A stretch of 64,000 nucleotides of DNA from Brucella sp. BE17 (GCF_039545455.1 NZ_CP154467.1:2286139-2350138), one strand, 5' to 3'. Numbered from the stretch's first letter, positions 17,190-26,951 are shown. Notes: generated by a model from the letters alone, not told the origin. Numbers and translations are program-made.

Positions 17190-18482
17190 GTGGTCACGAC
17201 GCTCAGACAAAACGATCCCGACTTCGAACGCCAGTTCGTGGCTTTTCTTTCGGGCAAGCGCGAGGCTTCTGCGGATGTGGACCGCACCGCGCGTGAAATC
17301 GTCGAGCGCGTGCGCCACGAAGGCGATGCCGCGCTGATCGATTACTCGCGCCATTTCGACCGTATCGATCTGGAAAAGACCGGCATTGCCGTAACGAGCG
17401 ATGAAATCGACGCAGCTTTCGAAGCCGCTCCGGCCTCCACCATCGAGGCACTGAAACTGGCGCATGAGCGCATTGAAAAGCATCACGCGCGGCAATTGCC
17501 GAAGGATGATCGTTATACAGATGCGCTGGGCGTCGAGCTTGGCTCGCGTTGGACGGCGATCGAGGCGGTTGGTCTTTATGTTCCGGGCGGAACGGCGAGC
17601 TATCCAAGTTCCGTGCTGATGAATGCGGTTCCCGCCAAGGTCGCGGGCGTCGAGCGTATCGTTATGGTGGTGCCATCCCCGGACGGCATTCTCAATCCGC
17701 TGGTGCTGGTGGCAGCGCGTCTGGCCGGTGTGTCGGAGATTTACCGGGTTGGCGGTGCGCAAGCCATTGCTGCTCTTGCCTATGGCACGGAGACGATTGC
17801 GCCTGTTGCAAAAATCGTCGGTCCCGGCAATGCCTATGTGGCGGCCGCCAAGCGCATTGTTTTCGGCACCGTCGGTATCGATATGATTGCAGGCCCCTCG
17901 GAAGTGCTGGTCATTGCCGACAAGGACAACAATCCCGACTGGCTCGCTGCCGATATTCTGGCGCAGGCAGAACACGACACCGCTGCGCAGTCGATCCTGA
18001 TGACGGATGACGAGACTTTTGCAAAATCGGTCGAGGGCGCAGTCGAACGCCAGCTGAAAACCTTGCCGCGTGTCGAGACCGCGCGCGCGAGCTGGCGCGA
18101 TTTCGGTGCCGTCATTCTGGTCGATGATTTTGAGGCCGCTATCCCGCTTGCCAACCGCATTGCCGCAGAGCATCTTGAAATTGCCACAGCCGACCCGGAG
18201 GCGCTTTTGCCAAAAATCCGTAATGCCGGTTCGGTATTCATCGGGGCCTATACGCCTGAAGTGATCGGTGATTATGTCGGCGGCTGCAATCACGTTTTAC
18301 CGACGGCGCGTTCGGCGCGGTTTTCATCGGGGCTTTCGGTGCTTGATTATATGAAGCGCACCTCGCTTTTGAAACTCGGGCCCGATCAGTTGCGGGCGCT
18401 GGGTCCGGCGGCGATTGAAATCGCGCGCGCCGAAGGACTTGATGCGCACGCCAATTCGGTGGCCATTCGCCTTAATCTATGA
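17190..18482 (+). CDS. hisD: Histidinol dehydrogenase
   Basis: 430 residues starting at GTG 17190 behind GAAGGAAT. The protein has the HisD landmarks GLYVPGGTASYPSS, VGPGNAYVAAAKR, GPSEVLVIAD, LAQAEHDTAAQ (zinc ligands Gln and His) and the C-terminal HANSVAIRL. It catalyses the last two NAD-dependent steps of histidine synthesis, L-histidinol to L-histidine. The following UPF0262 gene starts six bases after the stop. Confidence 0.97.
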   Translation: MVTTLRQNDPDFERQFVAFLSGKREASADVDRTAREIVERVRHEGDAALIDYSRHFDRIDLEKTGIAVTSDEIDAAFEAAPASTIEALKLAHERIEKHHARQLPKDDRYTDALGVELGSRWTAIEAVGLYVPGGTASYPSSVLMNAVPAKVAGVERIVMVVPSPDGILNPLVLVAARLAGVSEIYRVGGAQAIAALAYGTETIAPVAKIVGPGNAYVAAAKRIVFGTVGIDMIAGPSEVLVIADKDNNPDWLAADILAQAEHDTAAQSILMTDDETFAKSVEGAVERQLKTLPRVETARASWRDFGAVILVDDFEAAIPLANRIAAEHLEIATADPEALLPKIRNAGSVFIGAYTPEVIGDYVGGCNHVLPTARSARFSSGLSVLDYMKRTSLLKLGPDQLRALGPAAIEIARAEGLDAHANSVAIRLNL

Positions 18483-18488
18483 GGGATC

Positions 18489-18971
18489 ATGAGTGCTGGC
18501 GCTCCCAATGCCCGTCTTGTCGATGTCGAGCTCGATGAAACCATCGGCCGGTCTACGCCCGATGTCGAGCATGAGCGTGCGGTGGCTATTTTCGATCTGG
18601 TCGAGGAGAACGCCTTTCATCCTGTCGGTGACGCTGTCGGCGGCCCTTACAAGCTGAAGCTCTCGTTGCTCGAAAAGCGGCTGATTTTTTCCATAAGCCG
18701 CGAGAACGGTGAGGAGGTGGCTACGCATATCTTGTCTCTCACGCCGATGCGCCGCGTCGTGCGCGATTATTTTCTGATCTGCGAAAGCTATTACGAGGCG
18801 ATCCGCTCGGCAATGCCGAGCAAGATCGAAGCCATCGACATGGGACGGCGCGGGCTGCACAATGAAGGCTCGCAGACCTTGCAGGCGCGGCTTCAAGGCA
18901 AAATCGATGTCGATTTCAGCACCGCGCGGCGGCTATTCACGCTGGTCTGCGTGTTGCACTGGCGGGGTTGA
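18489..18971 (+). CDS. UPF0262 family protein
   Basis: 160 residues matching the UPF0262 family of alphaproteobacteria ([53 protein letters not shown]). No known motif suggests a function. It is cotranscribed with hisD and its stop overlaps the start of the phosphatase gene (TGATG), pointing to coupled translation. Confidence 0.88.
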   Translation: MSAGAPNARLVDVELDETIGRSTPDVEHERAVAIFDLVEENAFHPVGDAVGGPYKLKLSLLEKRLIFSISRENGEEVATHILSLTPMRRVVRDYFLICESYYEAIRSAMPSKIEAIDMGRRGLHNEGSQTLQARLQGKIDVDFSTARRLFTLVCVLHWRG

Positions 18972-19456
18972 TGCGCATGATCGCAATCGCCGCCAATCCT
19001 CTTGATGTGAGCCTGAAAGATGAGGCGTCCACGCGCTTGCCATCCTCGATCCTCTTCGTTTGCGGTATGAACGCGATCCGCTCGCCCATCGCTGAGCTTC
19101 TTGCAAGAAAGTTGCTGCGCCCTAATATATACGTCGCCTCTGCCGGAGTGAAACGCGGCGAGCGCGATCCCTTTGTCGATGCTGTTCTGATCGAAGAAGG
19201 ACTGTCGCTCGACAATCGCCAGCCCCGGGGTATAGAAGAACTGGCTGACGGCTATTTCGACCTTATCGTAACCCTGACGCCGCTTGCGCATCACACGGTT
19301 CTGGAGCGTATGCGCGGCTTTTCGGTTGATGTGGAATATTGGCCGACACCGGACCCCACACTTGTGACTGGTAGTCGCGAGCAGATCATGAATGCGTATC
19401 GTGATGTGCGCGAGCGTTTGCGACAGCAGATTGTCAGGCGTTTTGGTACCCTATGA
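18971..19456 (+). CDS. Low-molecular-weight protein tyrosine phosphatase family protein
   Basis: 161 residues. The phosphate-binding loop CGMNAIRS (Cys31-Ser38) is the C-x5-R-S signature of low-Mr phosphatases, offset by an N-terminal extension of about 20 residues. The acidic DP motif is present in WPTPDPTLV. Family members act as phosphotyrosine phosphatases or arsenate-reductase-like enzymes. The conserved position between UPF0262 and infA suggests a housekeeping role in this group. Confidence 0.85.
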   Translation: MRMIAIAANPLDVSLKDEASTRLPSSILFVCGMNAIRSPIAELLARKLLRPNIYVASAGVKRGERDPFVDAVLIEEGLSLDNRQPRGIEELADGYFDLIVTLTPLAHHTVLERMRGFSVDVEYWPTPDPTLVTGSREQIMNAYRDVRERLRQQIVRRFGTL

Positions 19457-19567
19457 GATGGTGGAATTCCGTTATTCACAAATGCCGTCTAATCATATAG
19501 GTTCCGCCCAAATTCAAAGTTGCGGCCCGGTGGTGGGCCAATAATTCAAGAAAGAAACAGGTATCGC

Positions 19568-19786
19568 ATGGCGAAAGAAGAAGTCCTCGAGTTTCCCGGT
19601 GTTGTTACGGAATTGCTGCCCAATGCCATGTTCCGCGTGAAGCTCGAAAACGAACATGAAATCATTGCCCATACGGCTGGCCGTATGCGCAAGAACCGTA
19701 TCCGCGTTCTGGCTGGCGACAAGGTTCTGGTCGAAATGACCCCTTACGATCTGACCAAGGGTCGTATCACCTATCGCTTCAAATAA
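19568..19786 (+). CDS. infA: Translation initiation factor IF-1
   Basis: 72 residues, starting [19 protein letters not shown] and ending [18 protein letters not shown], the standard S1-like OB fold of IF-1. It binds the 30S A site during initiation. The start is at 19568; an in-frame extension from 19520 is unrelated to the family. It is separated from the phosphatase by 111 bases and probably has its own promoter. Confidence 0.98.
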   Translation: MAKEEVLEFPGVVTELLPNAMFRVKLENEHEIIAHTAGRMRKNRIRVLAGDKVLVEMTPYDLTKGRITYRFK

Positions 19787-19809
19787 ATCGGCCTCTGCCG
19801 GAGGACGCC

Positions 19810-20442
19810 TTGACGACAGTCGTGCAAAACAAGCTGGTTCTGGCTTCAGGCTCGCCGCGCAGGATAGAGCTTCTGGCGCAGGCCGGTATCGCGCCCGATC
19901 ATATCCAGCCAGCGGATATCGATGAGACGCCGCAGCGTTCCGAGCATCCGCGCTCTTTAGCGCGCCGTCTGGCGCGCGAAAAGGCGCTCGCTGCCCTAGA
20001 GCGTCTCAAGGGGGATGCGCATTTCACGCAACCCTTCGTGCTTGCTGCGGATACAGTGGTGGCGGTTGGTCGACGTATTCTGCCCAAGGCCGAAATCAGC
20101 GATGAAGCGCGTGAATGCCTGCGCCTGCTTTCTGGCCGTACACACAAGGTCTTTACCGGCGTGTGCCTGATCTTGCCAAACGGTAATCTGCGCCAGAACA
20201 TCGTTGAAACGCGGCTGCGTTTCGCGCGCCTGTCGCGGGCGCAGATGGATGCTTACCTTGGTTCGGGCGAATGGCGCGGCAAGGCGGGCGGCTATGCCAT
20301 ACAGGGACTTGCCGGCAGTTTCGTCGTCAAGCTGGTCGGCTCTTACTCAAGCGTTGTCGGACTGCCTTTGCACGAAACCGTAGGCCTCCTGGCCGATGGC
20401 GGTTATCCGGTTTATGGCAACTGGTCTAGCGGAAAGGTTTGA
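19810..20442 (+). CDS. maf: Maf-family nucleotide pyrophosphatase
   Basis: 210 residues from a TTG start at 19810 with GGAGG five bases before it. [19 protein letters not shown] contains the S-x-R-R phosphate-binding motif and [12 protein letters not shown] holds the catalytic Asp. The third motif, [13 protein letters not shown], is also present. Maf proteins hydrolyse non-canonical or ordinary pyrimidine NTPs and were linked to septum inhibition. The gene lies between infA and yacG, as in related genomes. Confidence 0.95.
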   Translation: MTTVVQNKLVLASGSPRRIELLAQAGIAPDHIQPADIDETPQRSEHPRSLARRLAREKALAALERLKGDAHFTQPFVLAADTVVAVGRRILPKAEISDEARECLRLLSGRTHKVFTGVCLILPNGNLRQNIVETRLRFARLSRAQMDAYLGSGEWRGKAGGYAIQGLAGSFVVKLVGSYSSVVGLPLHETVGLLADGGYPVYGNWSSGKV

Positions 20443-20452
20443 ATTCGATACG

Positions 20453-20668
20453 ATGAACGCCAAGAAGGACATTTCGGCTGTTAGTGGTGCGCGCGTGACG
20501 CCGTTGCGTCCCACGAGGCCTTGCCCGGAATGCGGCAAGCCCTCAGTGCGCGAGGCTTATCCCTTCTGCTCACCGCGTTGCAAAAATATTGATCTCAACC
20601 GTTGGCTTTCGGGCAGCTATGTTATTCCTGGAAAGCCTCTGGACGAGGAAGAAGAGGGCGGTAATTAG
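20453..20668 (+). CDS. yacG: DNA gyrase inhibitor YacG (zinc-binding)
   Basis: 71 residues with the four zinc-binding cysteines Cys24, Cys27, Cys39 and Cys43 (RPCPECGKP and [15 protein letters not shown]), the YacG pattern. YacG binds GyrB and inhibits gyrase. The acidic tail DEEEEGGN is also typical. It starts 10 bases after maf. Confidence 0.92.
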   Translation: MNAKKDISAVSGARVTPLRPTRPCPECGKPSVREAYPFCSPRCKNIDLNRWLSGSYVIPGKPLDEEEEGGN

Positions 20669-20813
20669 GGTGGCTAGCCATAATTTCCCTATTTAAATCA
20701 GTAGACTAGGGAAATGACGAGAAAAGCCTGCAAAAAGTGCGCTAAGGTGCTGGACAGCGACAAATTTAATGCTATAACCCACGCACTTCCGGCGGCAAGC
20801 TTGTCGCCCAGAT

Positions 20814-20889
20814 GCCCGGATAGCTCAGTTGGTAGAGCAGCGGATTGAAAATCCGCGTGTCGGCGGTTCAAATCCGTCTCCGGGCACCA
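20814..20889 (+). tRNA. tRNA-Phe (anticodon GAA)
   Basis: 76 bases with acceptor GCCCGGA/TCCGGGC, D arm TAGCTCAGTTGGTAGAGC, anticodon stem CGGAT/ATCCG around TTGAAAA (anticodon GAA), T arm with GGTTCAAATCC and encoded CCA. It is the last core-genome feature before the accessory region. Confidence 0.97.
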
Positions 20890-20963
20890 TTCAAAATAAC
20901 TCCATAATTAGAAAACTCCCGAGTCGAAGGCTTGTTATTGTCCCGAAAACGGCGCGGTGCCAG

Positions 20964-21485
20964 CTACATGCTGTCCCTTTTTGCTTGGGCAACTCCCGCT
21001 GCTTTTTTCAGGCGGCCACGCTCCATAGGCCTAATCAGGTCTTCGGCGCGTTCGTTCGGGATGTTTCTCATACCTTTGTGCGCGTGGCGCGTATTGAACG
21101 GAAGTTTATCCGTTTCCGCTTGTTTCTTTAGTTCAAGTGCCTTCTGGGCATTCTCCACCAGGCTGTGCTTTTTGGACAGCTCCGCACGCCGTTGAGATTC
21201 AGCGTTCAGACGTTTCATTGCCATGGAGAGTACGCCGAACTTTAGTTTTGAACCTTCATACGCTTGTGACGGAGATACGCCACGGGCTGCGCCCTTACCC
21301 CGCATCTCACGGCGTTTTTGGTGAGCAAGGGTCCTTGCTTTATTTCTCTGTTCACGTAAACGGCGCTGAAGCACGAGAAGATCAGCATCGGGAATGTCTT
21401 GAATCACAGGATGCCGGGTTTGGTTTACAATCTCACGTTCATCAGCATTCAGCGCTCGATCTTCTTCCTTGCGGGTTATAGCCAA
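20964..21485 (-). CDS. Lys/Arg/Glu-rich hypothetical protein
   Basis: 173 residues from a TTG start at 21485 (LAITRKEEDR), supported by GGAGGG upstream. The product is highly charged, with predicted helical stretches (LLVLQRRLREQRNKARTLAH; RRAELSKKHSLVENAQKAL) and no membrane segment. The conserved-looking end RPMERGRLKKAAGVAQAKR suggests nucleic-acid contact, but no named domain is recognised. It faces tRNA-Phe on the opposite strand and is the last intact gene before the mobile-element debris. Confidence 0.65.
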   Translation of the reverse strand: MAITRKEEDRALNADEREIVNQTRHPVIQDIPDADLLVLQRRLREQRNKARTLAHQKRREMRGKGAARGVSPSQAYEGSKLKFGVLSMAMKRLNAESQRRAELSKKHSLVENAQKALELKKQAETDKLPFNTRHAHKGMRNIPNERAEDLIRPMERGRLKKAAGVAQAKRDSM

Positions 21486-21604
21486 TTTCTACCCTCCTTA
21501 TTTGTCCGTACTCAATTATTAATGTTGGACGGGCCGACAGGTTCCTTATCGAGAAGGGATGGCTTAATATTTGTTGTGGAGTGTACAACCTTCAAGCACC
21601 GCTC

Positions 21605-21910
21605 TCAGGTTTCGTTATCAATATCTTTGCCACTTCCGCCTGAAGCCTCCTGACCCTTGACGGAATAGCTGTCGTCGAAGTTGTTAAGACTGGTGCTGAC
21701 GAGGCCTTTACCTTAAATCGAATACTTGTCATCGTTCCAGCTGCCATTACCCGCCCAGAAATGATTGCCAATACGCTGTTGAAGCGTGGAGACACCGTTC
21801 AGGCCAAGCAAGACTGCGCATAGTTTTCATAGGTCGGAATACCTGCCTGATAGAGCGGGGTAATCGGTGCAACGACTGCCAGACATAACCGCAGCCACCT
21901 TTGAAGAGCT
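21605..21910 (-). pseudogene. Autotransporter remnant (passenger/barrel junction)
   Basis: On the minus strand one frame reads APITPLYQAGIPTYENYAQS. After a one-base frameshift it continues as LLGLNGVSTLQQRIGNHFWA, then soon meets a stop. This is the junction just before the beta-barrel of large Brucellaceae autotransporter adhesins (typically a V-P-x-Y-E-x-Y ... L-x-x-L-N-x-L-P-T-L-Q-Q-R segment). Neither passenger nor barrel remains. It borders a decayed IS5 element, so IS-linked deletion is likely. Confidence 0.6.
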
Positions 21911-21980
21911 TTGTACAGTTGCTGAACTGTGCGTGTTACATATAAGTTTGAAAACACATAGGAAACGCGGTCCTAGTGTC

Positions 21981-22808
21981 CGGACTGATTGATCAAAGTC
22001 AGAATATTACGGTAGCGGCGAGTGCTATGGCTGAGGAGAAGACCACGTGGCATCTGTCGTAACGAGTAGCGACGCGTCTCCAGTCCTTGATGCTACCGAA
22101 CAGATCTCGGTGCGATTGCGTCGTTTATAGCGGCGTTTGTCGTATTTAATGGCCTTGTTTGGGGATTTCCTGCCCGGGATGCATGGAGTGATACCCTCTT
22201 CTTTTAGGGCATCGTGAAACCAGTCGGCATCATAGCTACGGTCAATCAGCAGCCATTGAGCCTTGGGACGTTCGTCAAGCAAGGCAGCTGCACCTGTATA
22301 ATTGCTGACCTGACCTGCCGTTATGAAGAAGCTAATCGGGCGACCGTTGGCATCCGTTACGGCATAAAGCTTGGTGTTCATACCGCCCTTGGTGTGTCCA
22401 ATCAGGCGTTTCGCGCCCCCTTTTTTACTCGCAGGCTGGAAGCCGTGCGGTGGGCCTTGAGATAGGTCGCATCGATCATGATCGTCTTGCGCTCTGGAGC
22501 CTGAGGCACTGCCAGACCTTCCATCACCCGCAGGAAGATGCCCTTGTCGCCCCAGCGTTTCCAGCGATTATAAAGTGTCTTTGAGGGGTCATATTCCTTC
22601 GGCGCATCGCGCCATCTGAGCCCATTGCGATTGACGAAGATGATGCCGCTCAGAACGCACCGATCATCAACGCGAGGACGGCCATGGCTATTGGGAAAAT
22701 ACGGCTGAAGACGCGCCATTTGCTCGTCTGACAGCCAAAAAAATCACTCTTCATTCATGCTCCTTCGAGCCCATCCGAATCACAATCAGCGTGGTGAATC
22801 AATGGGGC
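21981..22808 (-). mobile_element. Degenerate IS5-family element (IS427-like)
   Basis: The element encloses the two-frame transposase gene described separately. Its ends carry weakly similar inverted sequences (TGATTGATCAAAGTCAG on the left; CATTGATTCACCACGCTG read inward from the right), so the borders are approximate. No target duplication can be read with confidence. Confidence 0.55.
21999..22754 (-). pseudogene. IS5-family transposase, multiply frameshifted
   Basis: Two overlapping minus-strand frames encode the halves of an IS427-group DDE transposase: MARLQPYFPNSHGRPRVDDR to LRVKKGAR, then MNTKLYAVTDANGRPISFF to RRNRTEI. Switching near a run of A and G (about 22415-22425) is the normal programmed frameshift. 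Two further lesions are not. The expected N-terminus MKSDFFWLSDEQ is one T short in a T-run near 22740, and a lost base just after the catalytic E (RNRTEI) throws FGSIKDWRRVATRYDR out of frame. The Y-x2-R-x3-E-x6-K catalytic block is therefore broken and the protein should be inactive. Confidence 0.8.
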
Positions 22809-22830
22809 CTGACCCCAACTCTGAGCGCAA

Positions 22831-23516
22831 CTATGCTTTAAGGACCGTGAATTGGTGTTTGATTGAAAGTGGTGTCGCGGAGTCCAAGACGCCTTGCTGC
22901 TTTCGCATCATATGAATGAGTTCGATGCCAGAAAGCGTAATGCTGGCTGCAGCCTCAGACTTGAAGCCGAGGATGGATCGGATACGGCGTTTGACACGCC
23001 GATGATCCTGCTCAATGAAGTTGTTCATATATTTACTCGAGAGGATCGTGATGGGGTCACCGGGCTGCTTCAGCCGGTTCTCTGTATCAAATTGCATGAT
23101 AGCTGTTCTGTTGGTCTGACTGTCGTCGATCACAATTCGCTCCGCCCCGCCGTGTTTGGCAAACGCCTTGCGCAGAAAGCGCTTGGCAGCGTTCAAATCG
23201 CGATCTCTGCTGAAACAGAACTCAACCTTATCGCCATTGCTTCCGATCATGTGATACGAGTACAGCCACTCACCTTTGACCTTAATAAAGGTTTCATTAA
23301 CGTTCCATTTACGTGTGACCTGGCGCTTCCTGTGATTGAAGCGCTCAAGTAGTGTTGAACTGAAACAGATGACCCAGCGATGCACCGTTGAATGGTCCAG
23401 TTCGATACCGAGTTCCGCCATCATCTCCTTCAGATTACCAGGCTCAAATCGTAAGAAAGATCTCAACGCACGAATAAAAGAATGACGGACTTATCAAAAT
23501 GGCGCCCTTTGAACAT
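22831..23516 (-). pseudogene. IS6-family transposase, copy 1, inactivated
   Basis: The C-terminal 200 residues are open (LDHSTVHRWVICF to TVLKA) and include the zinc-finger-less IS6 DDE core. The N-terminus MFKGRHFDKSVILLFVR runs into TGA where related copies have the Trp of V-R-W-Y-L, followed by a frameshift. The usual first catalytic Asp in V-D-E-T is Asn here (NVNETFIKVKGEW). The element end at about 23589 resembles that of the copy at 54179-54489, and both share the leader ATGACGGACTTATCAAAATG read on the plus strand. Confidence 0.8.
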
Positions 23517-23589
23517 CGAAATTCTTCAGCTCTCAAAAAGCCAGAATGTTATCATTACATTCGTTGATGAAAAATTTGAAGCAGATCCC

Positions 23590-23919
23590 TCTTACGGTGC
23601 TGCAAATCGTGAGATTGGCGTCACTGTTTGTGATCATCGTCAGCATAAAGGCTTGAGCAATCGGGGTGAGAAATCGCATCTGCCGTTTCGGAAGCGAGAG
23701 CGGACTCGACAAGGCTTTCGCTCCATTGGAATATTGCAGTATTTGGTATCAATCTTTTCAGCCACCCGAAACCATTTTGTCCAAGCCAGTTCCAACCGTT
23801 CAGGGGGCTTAATCCGGGCGCATCGCATAAACGCGATCGCTGAATGGAACGTCACAACGCATGAGCTTGCGTCAAATCCACTGGCCCGCTTCGGCACGCG
23901 CCTCCTTCAAACAATGTGA
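23590..23919 (+). pseudogene. C-terminal fragment of a second IS6-type (IS240-like DDE) transposase
   Basis: The frame reads YGAANREIGVTVCDHRQHKG, then LSNRGEKSHLPFRKRERTRQ, then FRSIGILQYLVSIFSATRNH. This is the end of the DDE domain of IS6/IS240-type transposases (consensus N-N-R-A-E-N-S-H-x-P-x-R-x-R-E-R). Nothing of the N-terminal half is present, and it abuts the end of IS6 copy 1. The fragment points the other way from its neighbour. Confidence 0.7.
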
Positions 23920-23933
23920 CAGCACCGCTTCGC

Positions 23934-25439
23934 TCACTCCTTTGTCGCAAGTTGTGCTGTTTTGCGCTGCGGCTTGACCCAGGAATAACCAATTGAAATC
24001 CATATCAGGCAGAAGACCACGAATATGCCCAACGCAATCGGACGGTTGATGAAATCCATCAGATTACCGTGAGACTTGATTAGAGTTGTGATCATGCTTT
24101 TCTCAAGGATTGGGCCGATAACAATCCCCAAGACACATGGAGCAATAGGCATTCCATTTTCCTCCATCAGATATCCAACCACACCGAAGATGAGCATAAT
24201 TGTCACGCCATAAACTGCATTGTTTGAAGCAAATGCGCCCACGATGCAGAAGATCAATATGAGCGGCATGAGCACGCCCTTTGAGACCCGCAGAATATTC
24301 TTCGAGAACTTTATCAGCCCCCAGCCAAGCGGTATCATAATCAAATTGGCGAAGATGAAGACAAGAAAGACGGCGTAGATTGTCTGCGGATTAAAAAGGA
24401 ACAGCGTTGGGCCGGGGTTCATACCCTTGACGTAAAGAACTCCGATGACAATTGCTGTAATTGTATCGCCTGGTATGCCGAAAACCAGAGCTGGTACCCA
24501 CGCACTTGAAAGGGATGCATTATTGGCGGAAGATGCCTCGACGACACCTTCAACATGTCCCGTTCCATATTTTTTTGGTGTTTTGGAGAAGCGACGGCTC
24601 ACGGCATAGCTGACATAGGCCGCAACATCGGCGCCTGCGCCCGGGAGAATCCCGACAGCGGTTCCTGTGACATTTCCACGCAGAGCCTGCTTCCAATAAG
24701 TTTTGAGCATATAGCCCCAGTCTTTGAAGATATTACCGACCGCGCTAGGAGCTCTATCCCAGCCTTTGCCGCCGCTTAATACGGTTCGCAAAACTTCCGA
24801 TATAGCGAAGATGCCGATCATGACTGGAATGAAATCAATCCCAGCCAACATTTCCGTGGAGCCGAATGTAAGCCGTGGAACGCCCGCCGGATTATTCAGG
24901 CCGACAGAGGCGATCGATAGGCCGATGAAAAGACTGAGAAGTCCTTTTGCTGGGCTCGAATCGCCCATAAATACCGCGCATGTCAGCCCTAAAAGGGCTA
25001 TCCAGAAATATTCCGGAGATGAAAATTTGATCGCGATTTCTGCGAGCGAGGGGGCCGCAAACATCAGGACTATGGATCCGAAAAGACCCCCAAGGGCAGA
25101 GAACAGAACGCAGGCACCCAAACCTAGCTCCGCCTTGCCCTTCTGGGTTAGTTTAAAAGTGTCCTCGACATAGGCAGCAGAGGCAGGCGTGCCCGGAATG
25201 CGTAGCAATGCGCCCGGTACATCGCCTGCAAAAATAGCCATTGCAGAACACGCAACGATGGCTCCGACTGCCGCGACGGGTTCCATGAAGAAGGTAAGCG
25301 GAACAAGCAGCGCAGTAGCCATTGTTGCAGTCAGACCGGGCACGGCTCCCACAAAGAGACCAAACAGGGACGCTGCGATGATCGTGAGGATAACGTTGCT
25401 CGTGGCAACCAGACCGAAGGCTTGAAGGATAACTTCCAT
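23934..25439 (-). CDS. tctA: Tripartite tricarboxylate transporter, large membrane subunit
   Basis: 501 residues with about 11-12 membrane segments. GLFVGAVPGLTATMATALLV near the N-terminus and GILPGAGADVAAYVSYAVSR in the middle are the two TctA signature regions. LRIPGTPASAAYVED and FGIPGDTITAIVIG are also typical. It forms the channel of a secondary, binding-protein-dependent carboxylate importer in the inner membrane. The gene is last in the order tctC-tctB-tctA. Substrate is not deducible beyond an organic di- or tricarboxylate. Confidence 0.95.
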   Translation of the reverse strand: MEVILQAFGLVATSNVILTIIAASLFGLFVGAVPGLTATMATALLVPLTFFMEPVAAVGAIVACSAMAIFAGDVPGALLRIPGTPASAAYVEDTFKLTQKGKAELGLGACVLFSALGGLFGSIVLMFAAPSLAEIAIKFSSPEYFWIALLGLTCAVFMGDSSPAKGLLSLFIGLSIASVGLNNPAGVPRLTFGSTEMLAGIDFIPVMIGIFAISEVLRTVLSGGKGWDRAPSAVGNIFKDWGYMLKTYWKQALRGNVTGTAVGILPGAGADVAAYVSYAVSRRFSKTPKKYGTGHVEGVVEASSANNASLSSAWVPALVFGIPGDTITAIVIGVLYVKGMNPGPTLFLFNPQTIYAVFLVFIFANLIMIPLGWGLIKFSKNILRVSKGVLMPLILIFCIVGAFASNNAVYGVTIMLIFGVVGYLMEENGMPIAPCVLGIVIGPILEKSMITTLIKSHGNLMDFINRPIALGIFVVFCLIWISIGYSWVKPQRKTAQLATKE

Positions 25440-25448
25440 TTCTGTCTC

Positions 25449-25928
25449 CTACCAAGGTAGTCTTGGGACGATGCCTAACGGCAAGGGCACGAGCAGCATT
25501 GTTCTGAAAATGAAATCGCAGGCGAACGCGGCTAGAATTGCGAGCAACGCAGCTTTTACGATGTTAACTTTCAGGATCAAAAACATCGCGAAGGTGACGA
25601 TGAAAGCGGTTGGAATAAAACCAAGGGACTGTGCAAACAGGATGTAAAAAACCACGAGCAGAGACGTCGCGGCTACACCCGCCAGCGCCCGTGGGTTTTT
25701 GATCTGGTCAGACATGGATAGCCATGGCTGACGGCCTTGCCGTATTCCCTCGTAGAGGAGCCGAACCGAGCAGGCGACAAAGCCTGCACCTATAAGGAGC
25801 GGGAATGTGGCAGCGCCGTATTGCTGACCTGGAATGGCGGGCAGTTGCCAAGCGTACCAGGCGAGTAAAACGCCTAAGAGCAGAAAAACTGCTCCGAGCG
25901 TGGTGTCACTAAATCGCATTGAGAGCAC
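25449..25928 (-). CDS. tctB: Tripartite tricarboxylate transporter, small membrane subunit
   Basis: 159 residues with four hydrophobic segments (TTLGAVFLLLGVLLAWYAW; the last pair LLVVFYILFAQSLGFI and AALLAILAAFACDFIF). LGFIPTAFIVTF is a common TctB motif. It lies nine bases upstream of tctA. The first codon may be GTG 25928 or ATG 25919 (MRFSD); the second is slightly better placed for a CAGGTG ribosome site. Confidence 0.88.
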   Translation of the reverse strand: MLSMRFSDTTLGAVFLLLGVLLAWYAWQLPAIPGQQYGAATFPLLIGAGFVACSVRLLYEGIRQGRQPWLSMSDQIKNPRALAGVAATSLLVVFYILFAQSLGFIPTAFIVTFAMFLILKVNIVKAALLAILAAFACDFIFRTMLLVPLPLGIVPRLPW

Positions 25929-25985
25929 CTGTTGTTCCGTTTCGTAAGCAGGGGTGATTTCCCGCCTGTCCGATCGCCGAAATGG

Positions 25986-26951
25986 TTATTTAGCCAAGCC
26001 GATTGCCTTCATCGTTTCGCCGAAGTTGACGTCATTGGTCGCCATAAAGTTACCAAACTCCTCACCGGGGAGGAAATTCGCGCCGAACCCCTGTGCGGAA
26101 AGGAACTTAATATATTCATCGCTCTTGAAAACGTTCTCAAGCGCGGTAATCAGGCGTTCTTTCACATCATCGGGCATCCCGCTGGGACCGACGATCCCGC
26201 GCCATGCGCCGAACTCCCAGTCAGAGCCTGTTTCCTCTTTGAGGGTTGGCACGTCAGGAAAAAGTTTGGAGCGTTCCTTACTCATATAGGCGAGCGATTT
26301 GACACGATTAGCATCAATCAACGCGCGGGCTTCAACCAGTGACGAGGGCACGATTTCCGTGCCTCCGGAAAGCAATTCCTGAAGTCCGCTCGCAGCGCCA
26401 TCGCTTGGAACCCATGTAACGGTGGAGGCGTCGATGCCTTCAGCGTCCAAAAGTCCGGCGATTGCAACGTGCCAGCTCGAACCTTGGCCGCTACCAGTTG
26501 CCCGGAAAGTGCCGGGGGGCGAGGATTTAATCGCTTCAAGCAGTTCTCCTACGTTCTGATATTTGGAATCGGCTGCCACCTGCACACCGGCAGGATCCTG
26601 GTTCATCAGGGCCAAGGGAGTGTACATTTTGTAGTTAATTTTGGTAAGCCCGAGCCAATGCATGAGATTGACTTCCGTCGTGGCCAGACCAAGCGTATAG
26701 CCATCCGGTGCGGCATCGGCCATCGCCGAATGTCCAACAACGCCTGAGCCGCCAGTGCGATTCACAACGCTCACGGATTGCCCAAGCTCTTTTTCCAGTC
26801 CGACGGCGATAACGCGCGCAACTGCATCGGTTCCGCCGCCCGCTCCCCATGCCACCATCAGGGTGAGGGGGCGGTCAGGATATTCTGCCCAAGCGGCGCC
26901 AGCTGTCGTTGAAAGCAGAATTGCTGCAATGAGACTCTTTGCGAACTTCAT
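25986..26951 (-). CDS. tctC: Tripartite tricarboxylate transporter, periplasmic binding protein (Bug family)
   Basis: GGGAGGAACAAC before the ATG fixes the start; 321 residues. Residues 1-22 (MKFAKSLIAAILLSTTAGAA, then WA) are a signal peptide. YPDRPLTLMVAWGAGGGTDA is the first ligand-binding loop of Bug/TctC proteins and ATGSGQGSSWHVA the second. It captures the carboxylate for TctAB. It heads the operon, and no TGGRC-type operator is present upstream, so it seems outside the IclR regulon to its right. Confidence 0.95.
   Translation of the reverse strand: MKFAKSLIAAILLSTTAGAAWAEYPDRPLTLMVAWGAGGGTDAVARVIAVGLEKELGQSVSVVNRTGGSGVVGHSAMADAAPDGYTLGLATTEVNLMHWLGLTKINYKMYTPLALMNQDPAGVQVAADSKYQNVGELLEAIKSSPPGTFRATGSGQGSSWHVAIAGLLDAEGIDASTVTWVPSDGAASGLQELLSGGTEIVPSSLVEARALIDANRVKSLAYMSKERSKLFPDVPTLKEETGSDWEFGAWRGIVGPSGMPDDVKERLITALENVFKSDEYIKFLSAQGFGANFLPGEEFGNFMATNDVNFGETMKAIGLAK

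Noticed and set aside
20714..20860. Plus-strand short frame starting MTRKACKKCAKVL
   Set aside because: It runs through the tRNA-Phe gene and has no family match; coding is unlikely.
20873..20900. Phage attachment-site duplication at tRNA-Phe
   Set aside because: I found no second copy of the tRNA 3' end within the window and no integrase gene.
23482..23590. Start of the frame MTDLSKWRPLNIEILQ as an independent gene
   Set aside because: This part is the antisense of the IS6 copy 1 leader; only the portion after about 23590 matches a transposase.
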